Origin: Asterias rubens
Lineage: Eukaryota > Echinodermata > Asteroidea > Forcipulatida > Asteriidae
Direction of reading: 5' to 3'
Assembly (NCBI RefSeq): GCF_902459465.1
Contig: NC_047082.1
Coordinates: 868,001 to 932,000, forward strand
DNA: 64,000 nt
Below are positions 54,513-64,000 of the stretch, in pieces. The translations under genes and the position numbers were made by a program. Positions within the stretch are counted from its first letter, which is position 1. The number at the start of each line of letters is the position of its first letter. Below the pieces are notes generated by a model, which saw nothing but the letters and a program-made list of their open reading frames with translations, was not told the DNA's origin and did no database searches.

Positions 54513-57500
54513 TTATTCGTAAATAATATTTTCAACCCATCCTGGCTGTTCTTCCATGGTTGTTAAGGCCCCAACATGCTCGTCGTTTAGATCATTGTTC
54601 CTCATCTCTGACTCGTCTTTCAATGCTGAACTATCATACAGGATATTGTCAACCAATCCGGTTTCATTTTCGTCTTCATTTGAAGAAGGCTGGATATCTA
54701 AGTTAACTTCATACGCCGACTCCGCTGCTAAATTAGTGACGTCATCGGGATTCGCGTACACGTTTTCGTTTTTAGTCCGGTTCTTGATAACTTGACTGTA
54801 TACTGGTATAGTTGAGGCTTGGTTTGGTTCTGTGCTGACGACGTCAGAGTCTCTTTGGGTCTGGTTGATGGTGGATGTAACTTCAGCCATTGCCACGTCA
54901 GAGCTTGCGTTTCTCTTGTTGTCTCTGACAGATAAACAAAAATGCACACAGTTATAACTGCGTTTTACAGGTTCATGTTGGAGCACTTCTAGCCCCGTAT
55001 ATACGTGGCAGGTGGCATAATAGGGAAGTTTCGCACGCGAACGGATACGTATACGCATACGTTTACTCCGTAACCTACTTACGTGTAGCAAGCAGGATAT
55101 CAGTGTCGTCTACACGTATAGCAGATAGCGAGTAGCGTATGACATCATAATGATAACGTATCTGACGCACTAACCGTATCCGTTCGCATGCGAAACCTCC
55201 CTAATTTGAAGTTGCTCAACACCATTAGTTGAAAGTAATTAGAATTGCCTATATTTGACATCTCTTTCACCAAAAGGAAATACAGTGCATTGAGCCATCG
55301 TTGAAACTCCCAAATTACCCATACTAAAGCTTTCGAAGGTTACGGGTTGAGATAATGGATGGTTTCGATTTAAAAACGAAACGAAGTGTTTTACCTGGTG
55401 TCCCTGTTAATATTTAGGAGCATTGGTTGATATGTCATGACATTTAACTTGCTATATGACAATGTCAAACACACGGAAATAACCACTCATATAGGAAGTT
55501 ATTCGCTTCCTTTAACCCTTTCGAGGAAGTGTACCAATCACCCTTTATGTTTTTTTTTAATTGTGTTAATAAATTGGATTATTGATGTAGACCTACATTG
55601 TTTAAATACATGAACGTATTCATTTATGTATATTGAAGATTTTCTAACAATACAAGTAAAACAAATTTGAAATTAGAATTAGTTGTTGTAAACTGCTAAC
55701 CAGCCAAAAGGATGGTATAAATACAAAACTAGTTAGTGGTGAGACGTTTCGAACCTGGCAGAATCATGGCCTTTTCGAAACGACGGCTTCGTCTTTGGAT
55801 TCGGCTAGCTCAGGCTTGCTTAGCCCGCAGGTTGTTCTGAAGTGCGTACGCGCCCAGGGCTTCAGACGAGAGAACGGAGCCTCAAACCGAAGCCGTAGTT
55901 TCGAAAAGGGCCTATCTTGAAGGCCTAAACCAAGATATGGTTACATGTTACGTTTCCTCAGATATTGAGTGTTCTATTTACCTCCTTCGGAAAAGAATTA
56001 TGACAACTACCGGAAGAATAACCAAAGCTGAGATCACTCCAACACTTGTTCCTATAATAGTCCCTGTGGGATAGTATAGAAGAAAAAACATTCAAACGTA
56101 CCGATGCAACTCTTTGGAATCCCAAATCAACACTTTCCTAAATTCATTTCTTTCTTTCGAAATTGTTTATTTTATTTTATTTTGAAAGATATAGACATCG
56201 TTGTTATTTTGTTTTGCTTCTCCTTAAACTTGCCATTGAGTAAATTCATTCCCATCCTCAGGATTTTAATGAAAATGAACGGTATTCTTGTTCTATTAGA
56301 TGTTAAATTTGCATCGTGGATAAAGAATATTAATTTTGGTTTTCCTCATATAGACACCAATGCGTGTTAGCACTGTAATAGGCCTACTCAGAACTTTGCC
56401 GAGTTCTGTGAATTTTTTTCTTTTTACTCGGGTATGATTCCAACCAACGACCTTTGCGATTCTATAGAGGGGTTGTACAGTAAAAAAATAAATAATAATG
56501 GTCCAGTAATAATGTATTCTAAAAAATGAGATATCAAGAGAGGGCCTGGAAACACGGTTTGTGGACTAAATGTATGTCAGTGATTTGATGAAAGAACATT
56601 GATATTTGTTTGAAGCTTTGCATGGTCTGGATAAATTGGAAGCAACTATAAATAAATAGTAAACTTGCGGGTACAACCATATGAAATATCGTTAGTAGGC
56701 CTAAGAGTGTTGACTTTGAAAAGATACGGTGTGGTCTCGACGTTTCGAACAGATCTCTGCTCATCTTCAGGAGAAATCAGGACTACTGGGCCCAAGTTCA
56801 TAGAGATGCCTAAGCAAAATATTTTGCTAAAACCATTTTCTGCTCAGCAAAAATGAGCAGGATACGAATCACAAACTTTACATGCGATATATAAGTTTGG
56901 CTGGTAACCATATTCTGGTAAGCAACATTTTATTGTGCTTAGCTACTTGTTGTGCTTAAGCAGCTCTATGAAATTGGGCCATGGTGGTGATTGAACATTG
57001 TTATGATGATATTTACAACGATTGCTCGGTAGATTTCTCTGCAACATTGGAACAGCTGTGGTATGTGGAATTTAGTAAACGTATACCTGTTTTGGATGCT
57101 TGTGGGTTATTGGGTATCTCTCGCCCATCAGTGGTGTCACCAGGGTTACTCGATGGCCCTCCCGACGAGGCGGTCACTACCATGTTGTTAGTCTGGTTCG
57201 TAGTCGTGGGCACTACACTTGTAACTGTGTGTGAAACAGTTGTCATTGCCATGGGTGTGTTATTAGTCTGGGTCGTTGTCGGGGGCGATGCTGTGTATGA
57301 AAAAGTTGTCGGTGGTACAACTATAATATGGAAAAGGACGGATACTTAATGTCACTCATTTATATTAATAGGATTTGATTGTTTTTGTTTTCAAGCCCTA
57401 TACTTCACGGATCCAACAAATGTGATTGACTCCATGCCCCCTGGTCATTGCATGCCTTGTGCCCTTGAAATGCTCCAGTAAAAAATTACAATTTCATCAA

Positions 57501-59127
57501 TAGGGTGCCCTTTATACCAATGGAAAAAATGCCTTGGTGCCCCTGCCCTTTCAAAAACCAATGACACAGGCCCGTGTTTTACTATTAGCGATTAAGTACA
57601 CCCCATTGAATTTCCTAACATCCATACTGTAAGTCTTTGGTTTTGTAAACCACACTGAAAGTAGTCGTAGTGAAGTTAAGAGTAATGTAAGTGACAGTTT
57701 CATGCTATTTTGAACTTTACCTGCTGTACATGTTGGTACAGAGTTGCTCCATTCTGCAGTGTTACCACTCCGTGTGCATTCGATAGAATCTTCACCTTGA
57801 ATAACGTGTCCAGGGTCACACTCGAAGCGTACACAGGTACCAAAGAACTTGTAGTTTGCTAAACTATAAGAGACGTGGGTAGGATTTGTGACTTCATGGC
57901 TCCCGTGGGCTGGTGGGCCAATTACATTATTGCAAACTCCTTGGGAAACTGAAATTCAAACACACATGATGTTGTCCTAGTAATACCGGTTATTCTGATT
58001 AAACATGCTTGTGTCGCTGCAGCAATCATTATTTTGTACATTCACTTTTGCTTTTTAAAATCAGCCTAAATCATTCAAACAAGCATTTAAATGGACTTCA
58101 TACAAAACAGACAATATTTTAAAAGTGTTGTGTGATCTACAATACACTTGCAATGATTATGCATTAGATGTCCCATTTCCCTTTAACTTCTCCTGGGTTG
58201 GTACTTGAATTTGTCAGCGCTCAATCGGCCCGGGCAGAATTAACAAAGTAAAACACCTTTGCTGTATAGTTGAGTTTTTAACTCAAGAACTTTCAACGAG
58301 CAGTTTCCTCTTGCATCCAATTCAACCAGCTATCCGATTATAAGTAAGTGGAACTTACTTTGGTAGATCGCTATTCGCCAAGTATCACCGCAGTATTGGT
58401 TGGAGTTGCCTGGACAAATATTCCGGCACTCTGAATCTGCTGCTGTCCCACGTCTTCCATAATCCTCGTTGTTTCCGCAGTAACATTCACGCGTATATTC
58501 GACACCAGCATATTTATTTGATCTACTGCCACAGTAATTGAAACACCACTCCACGGACAAGCTGTCGGAGGTTGTTGAATCCCCTCTCAAATTCCGACCA
58601 CCATTCAATAACCTACCATCTTCAAAGCACCCCAAATATCCGGGACCTATAAAACGACACAAAACGTAGATAACCACAAATTGTTGTGCAATATTATCGC
58701 AATGATCCAAAAGAGATTATTTCACATAGGAGATAAACGTACTACATTTCAATCATGCTATTGAGAGTGATGGGGGAAATGCTTTATTTTTGTTGGGGAA
58801 AAAAAAATCATTATTTCGCGGTGCACTGTTTTACAGAGCACATGAGTAAGGCACGTTATTTTTGATAACACGAATACGGATTACTAGAAAAAAATATAAT
58901 AGCAGTGAGTTTATACCTTACCATAGACCACACAAGTTATCGGTTTATTTATAAATGGCACAAGTTGTGTACTGTGAAGGCAATATTATTATTTTAATAA
59001 ACACTGATTTTCAAACTGTGTATTAAAGAGAGATTTGCTTACCGGTAGCCTGCGCATTTGATGACGTCATTAGTTGATAAACCAACGCCGTCCAAATTAG
59101 TGCAGCTCCATACGATGTATGAAGCAT
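54513..59127 (-). CDS. WSC-sushi single-pass receptor 2 with tyrosine-rich tail, 6 exons
   Basis: Exons in transcript order: 59127-59043, 58646-58359, 57948-57721, 57320-57087, 56063-55982 and 54924-54513; phases 1,1,1,1,2 as in receptor 1; 442 residues. Order: signal peptide (1 to about 25, LIWTALVYQLMTSSNA), WSC domain (about 30-124, eight Cys, ECYCGN, QYCGD), sushi domain (about 126-199, with two extra Cys in or near FFGTCVRFECD and VPTC), Thr/Pro-rich stalk (202-278), transmembrane helix (about 281-303, GVISALVILPVVVIILF), short FRR anchor, then a 137-residue tail. Tail sites: PVYSQVI (348), ENVYANPDD (362; pYxN), AYEVN (377; pYxN), GLVDNILYD (395-403) and the C-terminal GWVENIIYE. An acceptor at 59146-59147 just upstream of the ATG implies a non-coding first exon, possibly ending at the donor at 59871-59875. 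Function is unknown. The extracellular parts are more similar to receptor 1 than the stalks are. Confidence 0.88.
55020..55202. mobile_element. Palindromic MITE (TTAGGGA-GTTTCGCACGCGAACGGATA ends)
   Basis: 183 bp. TAGGGAAGTTTCGCACGCGA, ACGGATACGTATACG is mirrored by CGTATCCGTTCGCATGCGAAACCTCCCTA. It contains many CG and TACG steps. It lies in receptor 2 intron 5. Confidence 0.85.
55768..55912. mobile_element. Palindromic MITE (GGCCTTTTCGAAACGACGGC ends)
   Basis: 145 bp. GGCCTTTTCGAAACGACGGC, TTCGTCTTTGG is mirrored by CCGAAGCCGTAGTTTCGAAAAGGGCC. Its end motif resembles the palindrome at 20590-20718. It lies in receptor 2 intron 5. Confidence 0.82.
56321..56465 (-). mobile_element. tRNA-derived SINE, copy 5 (degenerate)
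   Basis: GATAAAGAATATTAATTTTG then the body with GAACTTTGCCGAGTTCTGTG and a decayed head GGGTATGATTCCAACCAACG. The A box is lost. It lies in receptor 2 intron 4. Confidence 0.7.
56789..56982. mobile_element. MITE family C, copy 5
   Basis: Left GGGCCCAAGTTCATAGAGAT, right GCAGCTCTATGAAATTGGGCC. About 194 bp with the full family interior. It lies in receptor 2 intron 4, about 100 bp from the stalk exon. Confidence 0.85.
57405..57565 (-). repeat. Dispersed repeat family D, copy 3
   Basis: CCATGCCCCCTGGTCATTGC, CCCTTGAAATGCTCCAGTAA and AGGGTGCCCTTTATACCAAT are nearly identical to 30500-30645. It lies in receptor 2 intron 3. Confidence 0.72.
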
Positions 59128-59280
59128 TGTTTTGGATCCAAATGCCTGAAATCAAGTTGTACAAATAACTGGCTTGAATATTTGTATCTGTGAGTTTTGT
59201 ATTGTACTGGGAGTGATTTACTTCAATCCTTGTGTCGGACTACACTTGCAAAGTTTCTATTGTATTATAAGTCATGCAAT

Positions 59281-60836
59281 TAAAGACTCTGGACACTATT
59301 GGTAATTGTCAAAGACCAGTCTTCTCACTTGGTGTTTTCTCAACATAATGCATAAAATAAAAAACCTGTGAAAATTTGAGCTCAAATTGATGGTCGTCGA
59401 AGTTGCGAGATAATATTGAAAGAAAAAACACCCTTGTCACACGAAGCTGTGTGCTTTCAGATGTTTGATTTCGTGACCTCAAAAGCTAATTCTGAGGTCT
59501 CGAAATCAAGTTCGTGAAAAATTACTTCTTTCTCGAAAACTACGTTACATCAGAGCCGTTTCTCACAATGTTTTATACTATCAGCATTTACTTCCTTGTG
59601 TCCGACCACTCTTTCCAAGTGCTCCAATAATGGCATGGCTATAGTGCCTCCATCGCCAGATTATGTCCCTAGTCGACACTATACTAAAAACCCATTATTA
59701 TTTTTCGACCAATATCCACGTCTGGGTTGTGTATACAACTCGGACACTTCTCAATGTAACAATTCCTCAAGCATTCACCCGTTATTTTCAAATCTGTTTC
59801 ACTTTTAGTTTTCCTTTCAGTCTTTTGATGTTATTTGTCATAAATAAGCTATTAGTTTGTACAAGAAATGCTTACCTTTAAAGGGTGGTTCTATATGCAC
59901 GGGATTCAAGATACAGGCCACAACCGCTACCAATCAGTAAGAGTTAGAAAAGAAGAACATGATTTCCTTCATACGGTAGGCCTACACCACTTCGTTTTAG
60001 CGAAAATATCATCCAATGCAGTCTGTGTACTTTGCAAAACCAGCTTTGTGCGTTCTTTCCAGTCAGTGATCAGAAGTACAGTCACAGTGCAATGTTCGGA
60101 AGATGTTGTTTTCATTTTAAGTTCATAGTGTATAAGGTTTAGGCTATTGCAAAACGTACAGGATATATTTTCTTTAGTTCCGCATTCCATGGTGTAAAAC
60201 CACGGTATACATAGGTTTTGAGTGGGTGACAATGAATAACAGAGCCTAAAGAGCCCTCGCTAGTTCAAATCCGTGTTTGGCATATTATTGTACACTTTGG
60301 CCTTTTTTATTTGAGTACATTAGAATGCCTGCCATGGCAAATATTATATCCTCCTTTGTAACGAGTTTAAAGGAGGATAATTAGAAATGGTGATTTTCAC
60401 GAGTTGCTTCAGCTCTTAGTTTAAGTAACGAAATAATTTGTCAAATTATTTCCGAAAATATGAAATATAAACTCTACCTCCACAAGACAGTAGCATCTTG
60501 TTCATCCAGCCATCTTATTCATTCATTCAGGTTCTTATACTGAGAGTGGATGTTTCATCAAGGGTGCTCTCGTGTTCTCATCTCATTATTTTATCCCCGA
60601 TGCAAATTTAAGATCTCTTTCTATAAATAAAAGTCAGATACTGCTCTTTCAGTTTTACATGACAAGTTTTATTTTATTGTTGTTAACATGGAACACTTTT
60701 TATCTCAAATCTACGTAAATTTGTAAGACATTTCGTTATAAACTGTTCTTTCAGCATTTCCCCATTACTCGTTACCGAGTGAGGGTTTATGATAATAATT
60801 ATGGTGAGTAATTACCAATAGTGTCCACTGCCTTTA
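59281..60836. mobile_element. MITE family A, copy 5, split by a 1.17-kb insertion
   Basis: The left 300 bases (TAAAGACTCTGGACACTATT ... TTTTATACTATCAGCATTT) and the right 80 bases (CAGCATTTCCCCATTACTCG ... GTGTCCACTGCCTTTAA) are the two parts of one element. CAGCATTT occurs at both junctions (about 59583 and 60752), as expected for an 8-bp target duplication or a microhomology join. The intervening segment matches 61165-62608. Confidence 0.75.
59591..60751. repeat. 1.17-kb segment duplicated at 61165-62608 (copy 1)
   Basis: Shared blocks include GGCTATAGTGCCTCCATCGC, ATATCCACGTCTGGGTTGTG, ATATGCACGGGATTCAAGAT, ACCGCTACCAATCAGTAAGA, CACCACTTCGTTTTAGCGAA and CCTCCTTTGTAACGA. On the minus strand CTTTAAAG|gtaagcat at 59876/59875 is a good donor and could close a non-coding first exon of receptor 2. 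Confidence 0.85.
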
Positions 60837-61010
60837 AGCCGTGTTTCATAGTGTGCCCCCCCCCCCCCATAAACAAATTCTGTCCCCAGTCAACACTAAA
60901 CTCAAAATCATATCCTATTTAGCGAGGCATTATTTTTCAAAACATCCCTGGAATCGTTGCATCTCCCACGATGACACTGTATAAACATGTATATTTAAAC
61001 GCATTGTTAT

Positions 61011-61083
61011 TCAAGCAGTATTGTTCAGGAAGGCATTATGTTTATTTGTATGAATTTTAAGCATTGTTTTGGGTTCCAAATGC
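61011..61083 (-). pseudogene. 5' remnant of a third WSC-sushi receptor gene
   Basis: The acceptor and leader TTTCAG|GCATTTGG...CCAAAACAATGCTT, identical in layout to receptor 2 at 59145-59124, are present. After the ATG at 61064 the frame diverges at once and stops after 17 codons (stop at 61011-61013), and no WSC, sushi or later exon is found downstream. The intron and upstream donor are also conserved (donor at 61468-61472). Confidence 0.6.
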
Positions 61084-61164
61084 CTGAAATCAAATACTGT
61101 TCAATTTTAAAACTTTTTTGAATATTTGTATTACGAATAGAGAGTTTTGTTCTGCTGGATGACA

Positions 61165-62608
61165 TTTACTTCCTTGTGTCGGACCACTATTTCCAATTGT
61201 GACTGGCTATATATAGTCTGGACTGGCTATAGTGCCTCCATCGCCAGATTTTGTCCCTATTCGACACTATACTCAAACCCATGATTCTGTTTCGATCAAT
61301 ATCCACGTCTGGGTTGTGTATAAAACCTTTTTAGTTGACACTTCTCAATGTAACAATTCCTCAAGCATTCACCCGTTATTTTCAAATCTGTTCAACTTTT
61401 ACTTTTCCTTTTGTAGTCTTTTGATGTTATTGTCATAAATAGGCTATTATAATTTGTACAAGAAATGCTTACCTTTATAAAGAGAGGTTCTATATGCACG
61501 GGATTCAAGATACAGGCCACAACCGCTACCAATCAGTAAGAGTTAGAAAAGAAGAACATGGTTCACTTCATACGGAAGGCCTACACCACTTCGTTTTAGC
61601 GAAAATGTCATACATTGCAGTCTAGCTGTGTACTTGGCAAAACCTGCTTTGTGCATTCGTTCCAGTCAGTGATCAGGAGTACAAGTGCATGTATAGTTTA
61701 CTTGTTGCAAAACGTACAGGATGTAGGCCTACTCTCTTTAGTTCCGTGTTCCATGGTAAAGCCACGATTATTAGAATAACATAACAATATTATAGTCGAT
61801 ATTTATATAGTGCTTTATACACCCGAAGGGCGTCTCAAAGTGCTGAAACATACAGTATTTCCTGCAAGGTATGTGGGAATAGGTTTTTGAATTATGATCT
61901 ACTCCTTTTACATAGCACCGTGTAATGGTTTACAAGGTGCTGTGGCGCAATATGCCGCCAATCCAGCCAGGAACGCCGGGGCGAACCCCTTCTCTTTTCG
62001 ATCAAGTGCACTGGGTTCTTTTACGTGCGTTACAACACACGGGACCAACGGCTTTACGTCCCATCCAAAGGACGAAGTAATGTTTTAGTGTCTTGCTTAA
62101 GGACAATAGTGTCACGGCTGGGGACACACTCTGCTGATCAGAAACACCAGAGTTTGAATCCGGTGCTCTTATTCATGGAATGCCTTCCATGGCAAATAAT
62201 ATATCCTCCTTTGTTACGAATTTAAAGTAATGTTTGAGGATCATATACCCATTATGTTGCTTTTCATGAGTTGCTTCTGCTCTTAATTTAAGTAGCCACA
62301 AACTATTCCCTTATATGAAAATATAAATTCTCCCACAAGACAGTAGCATCTTATTCATCCAGCCATCTTATTCATTCATTCAGGTTATTATACTGAGTGG
62401 ATGCTTCATCAAGCACCAACAGGCTTATCTAGTGTTCTCATCTCATTATTTTATCCCCGATGCAAATTTAACATCCTATAAATAAAAGTCAGATACTGCT
62501 CTTTCTGTTTTACATGGCAGGTTTTATTTTATTGTTGTTAACATGGAACAATTTTGCTATACTTTATCTCGAATCTTCGTAAATTTCTAAGACATTTCGT
62601 TATAAGCT
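61165..62608. repeat. 1.17-kb segment duplicated (copy 2), with a SINE-like insertion
   Basis: Collinear with 59591-60751. About 61790-62175 is extra here and holds second-family SINE-like sequence (TTTATATAGTGCTTTATACA, GACGGGACCAACGGCTTTAC-like and AGTGTCTTGCTTAAGGACAA). The remaining divergence is moderate, so the duplication is older than that insertion. Confidence 0.85.
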
Positions 62609-62689
62609 GTTCGTTCGTAGATATATGTTTTAATAATGAGGCATTCGTGTTGCTTTAGAAGATGAATCAATCCAGTGATATACAGAATG

Positions 62690-62865
62690 TATATTTGGTT
62701 TGCGGTAACACCATGTGTGTATCTACTTGCCAGGTAGAGTTGTTCTTAGGGAACTGTCTTGCTTTATTCTACTGCCGTGGAGTAGATAATCGGAGGTTCG
62801 GGAGACTTCTCAGTTCTGAAAAGAACTGTCCTGCTTTTTAACTATTACCAGGGCGGATGGTATAT
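62690..62865 (+). repeat. Dispersed repeat family H, copy 3
   Basis: TATTTGGTTTGCGGTAACAC, TTGCCAGGTAGAGTTGTTCT, TGCCGTGGAGTAGATAATCG, GGGAGACTTCTCAGTTCTGA and TTAACTATTACCAGGGCGGA form the longest copy of this family. It is collinear with the inverse of 12968-13205. Confidence 0.72.
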
Positions 62866-64000
62866 ATACAGAATGTTTGTCATAAAGTATCACTAAGAGT
62901 TCCTCATATTAGCAATACATTATTAAACGCATACCAATGCTTTATGCAATAATAATCAAAAATATTATTTAAAAAAATATTTGCTAATCTTTCAGCCCCT
63001 TGAAATAAATCAAGTTTTATTTTTGCTGGATACCCGTGGGGCCTGTTTTCTATTTGTAAAAGGGTTAACCATTGTATGTCATAGAGCTATGCGTCATATC
63101 TAGCGATCACACAAATTATGACAGTACGCCCTCTATCAATTAAGTTCCTCGTAATTATCAACACATAACTAGAAATGCATCTAATGCTGAATATTCGAAA
63201 AATGCTCAACAGTGTTTGCAAATTTGTCTTCCCCTGAAATCAGATCAAACTTATTTGCTGAAAAATATACCACTGGGTCCTGTATTTATATAAGTTTAGT
63301 CGTTGAATGATAGAGCTATGCATTTATTACGAAGATCCTTGCTGCATATACTAGGGATCAAACAAACTATGATTAGTGTGTCCCCTGTATCGACTTAAAA
63401 TTGAAACAGATACAGGTCTTTAAAGTCATAAACATAGGTCAAGTACTTGAAACCACCATTAAGCAACAACTCTGGATCAGGTGTTATTTGTTGAAGTCAG
63501 AATTTTGTTTATGTACCCCCCCCCCAAAAAAAAAAAGTTTAATAAGTGTGACGTGCTCAACGAGTTCCTATTAATTTTGTCGGAGGGAGAAACACAGCCT
63601 TTATTTCCAGACCAACCCCGGATTATAAAGGAAACTTCCATCCTTTTAAAACCTTTTCCCTTCTCTAAACTTACAACATGCTTATGCAGAGAACGTTCTC
63701 AAAGCATTGACTTGTGACAACATCAAAAGGTTTTTGAAATGAGGCTAATGCGAGAAAAAACATTAGTAAAGATGTCCCCCTTTTTTAAAAGCTATTATGA
63801 TCTTTCTACATGGCATTTCCATTTAAAGTGTACTCGACAGGGCATTTTATACAAGCAATGTTGCTAGAATTATTTCTCAAATTGTCATTTTCTTGCTTTT
63901 TACAAACTCTCTGATCCGAATTGACCTTTTTTATGATTATTTATTCCACCTCAACACCTGAAAGGGGTGTGTCGATATGACTCGGAATCAAGTCATGACG
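62866..64000. other. Gene-free right edge with a diverged direct repeat
   Basis: No exon is recognised. Segments about 63000-63140 and 63235-63400 share the order TTTGCTG...TATACC(C/A), CTGT(T/A)TT, CATAGAGCTATGC or GATAGAGCTATGC, and GATCA(C/A)ACAAA(T/C)TATGA, so they are an old direct duplication. C and A runs lie near 63517-63536. Confidence 0.45.

Noticed and set aside
57013-57252. Stand-alone small Thr-rich protein on the minus strand
   Set aside because: It is the interior of the receptor 2 stalk exon 57087-57320, which has in-phase acceptor and donor.

Overview
The window is animal genomic DNA: multi-exon genes with GT-AG introns, motile-cilium genes, Hedgehog-pathway and extracellular-matrix genes, and many short non-autonomous transposons. 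The gene set (Dispatched, RSPH10B, a FAM166C-type microtubule inner protein, WSC-sushi receptors) and the moderately AT-rich, MITE-packed introns suggest a marine invertebrate deuterostome. I think an echinoderm is most likely, but no single sequence proves that.

Left part (1-18 kb). The first 4.3 kb holds only repeats. A carbohydrate-sulfotransferase gene (+) follows, with exons at 4.4, 5.5 and 16.5-18 kb. Its 10.9-kb second intron contains a complete four-exon Dispatched-family gene on the opposite strand (7.07-15.5 kb). The Dispatched protein carries both RND proton-relay motifs and a furin-type RVKR site in the first extracellular loop.

Middle (18-46 kb). A six-exon ITGB1BP1/ICAP1-like PTB-domain gene (+, 21.9-24.7 kb) is followed by an unrecognised exon pair, whose last exon sits in a four-copy 150-bp tandem array (27.8-28.5 kb). 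RSPH10B (-, 18 exons, 40.5-29.9 kb) and CIMIP2C/FAM166C (+, four exons, 41.0-45.9 kb) are transcribed head-to-head from a 473-bp interval with an X-box-like RFX site. This pairs a radial-spoke protein with a microtubule inner protein.

Right part (47-64 kb). Two tandem paralogues on the minus strand (52.2-48.0 kb and 59.1-54.5 kb) have the same six-exon structure and identical intron phases: signal peptide, WSC domain, sushi domain, Thr-rich stalk, one transmembrane helix, and a tyrosine-rich cytoplasmic tail. Each tail carries two copies of a (W/L)V(D/E)NxxY motif, one at the extreme C terminus, plus Grb2-type YxN sites. This looks like an undescribed receptor pair. The 5' end of a third, dead copy lies at 61.0-62.6 kb.

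At least eight repeat families are shared between loci: TAAAGG-ended MITEs, GGCCCAATT-ended MITEs, several near-perfect foldback elements, two tRNA-like or SINE-like families, minisatellites and microsatellites. All exon joins were made by eye from splice signals, reading phase and family resemblance; no transcript data were available.
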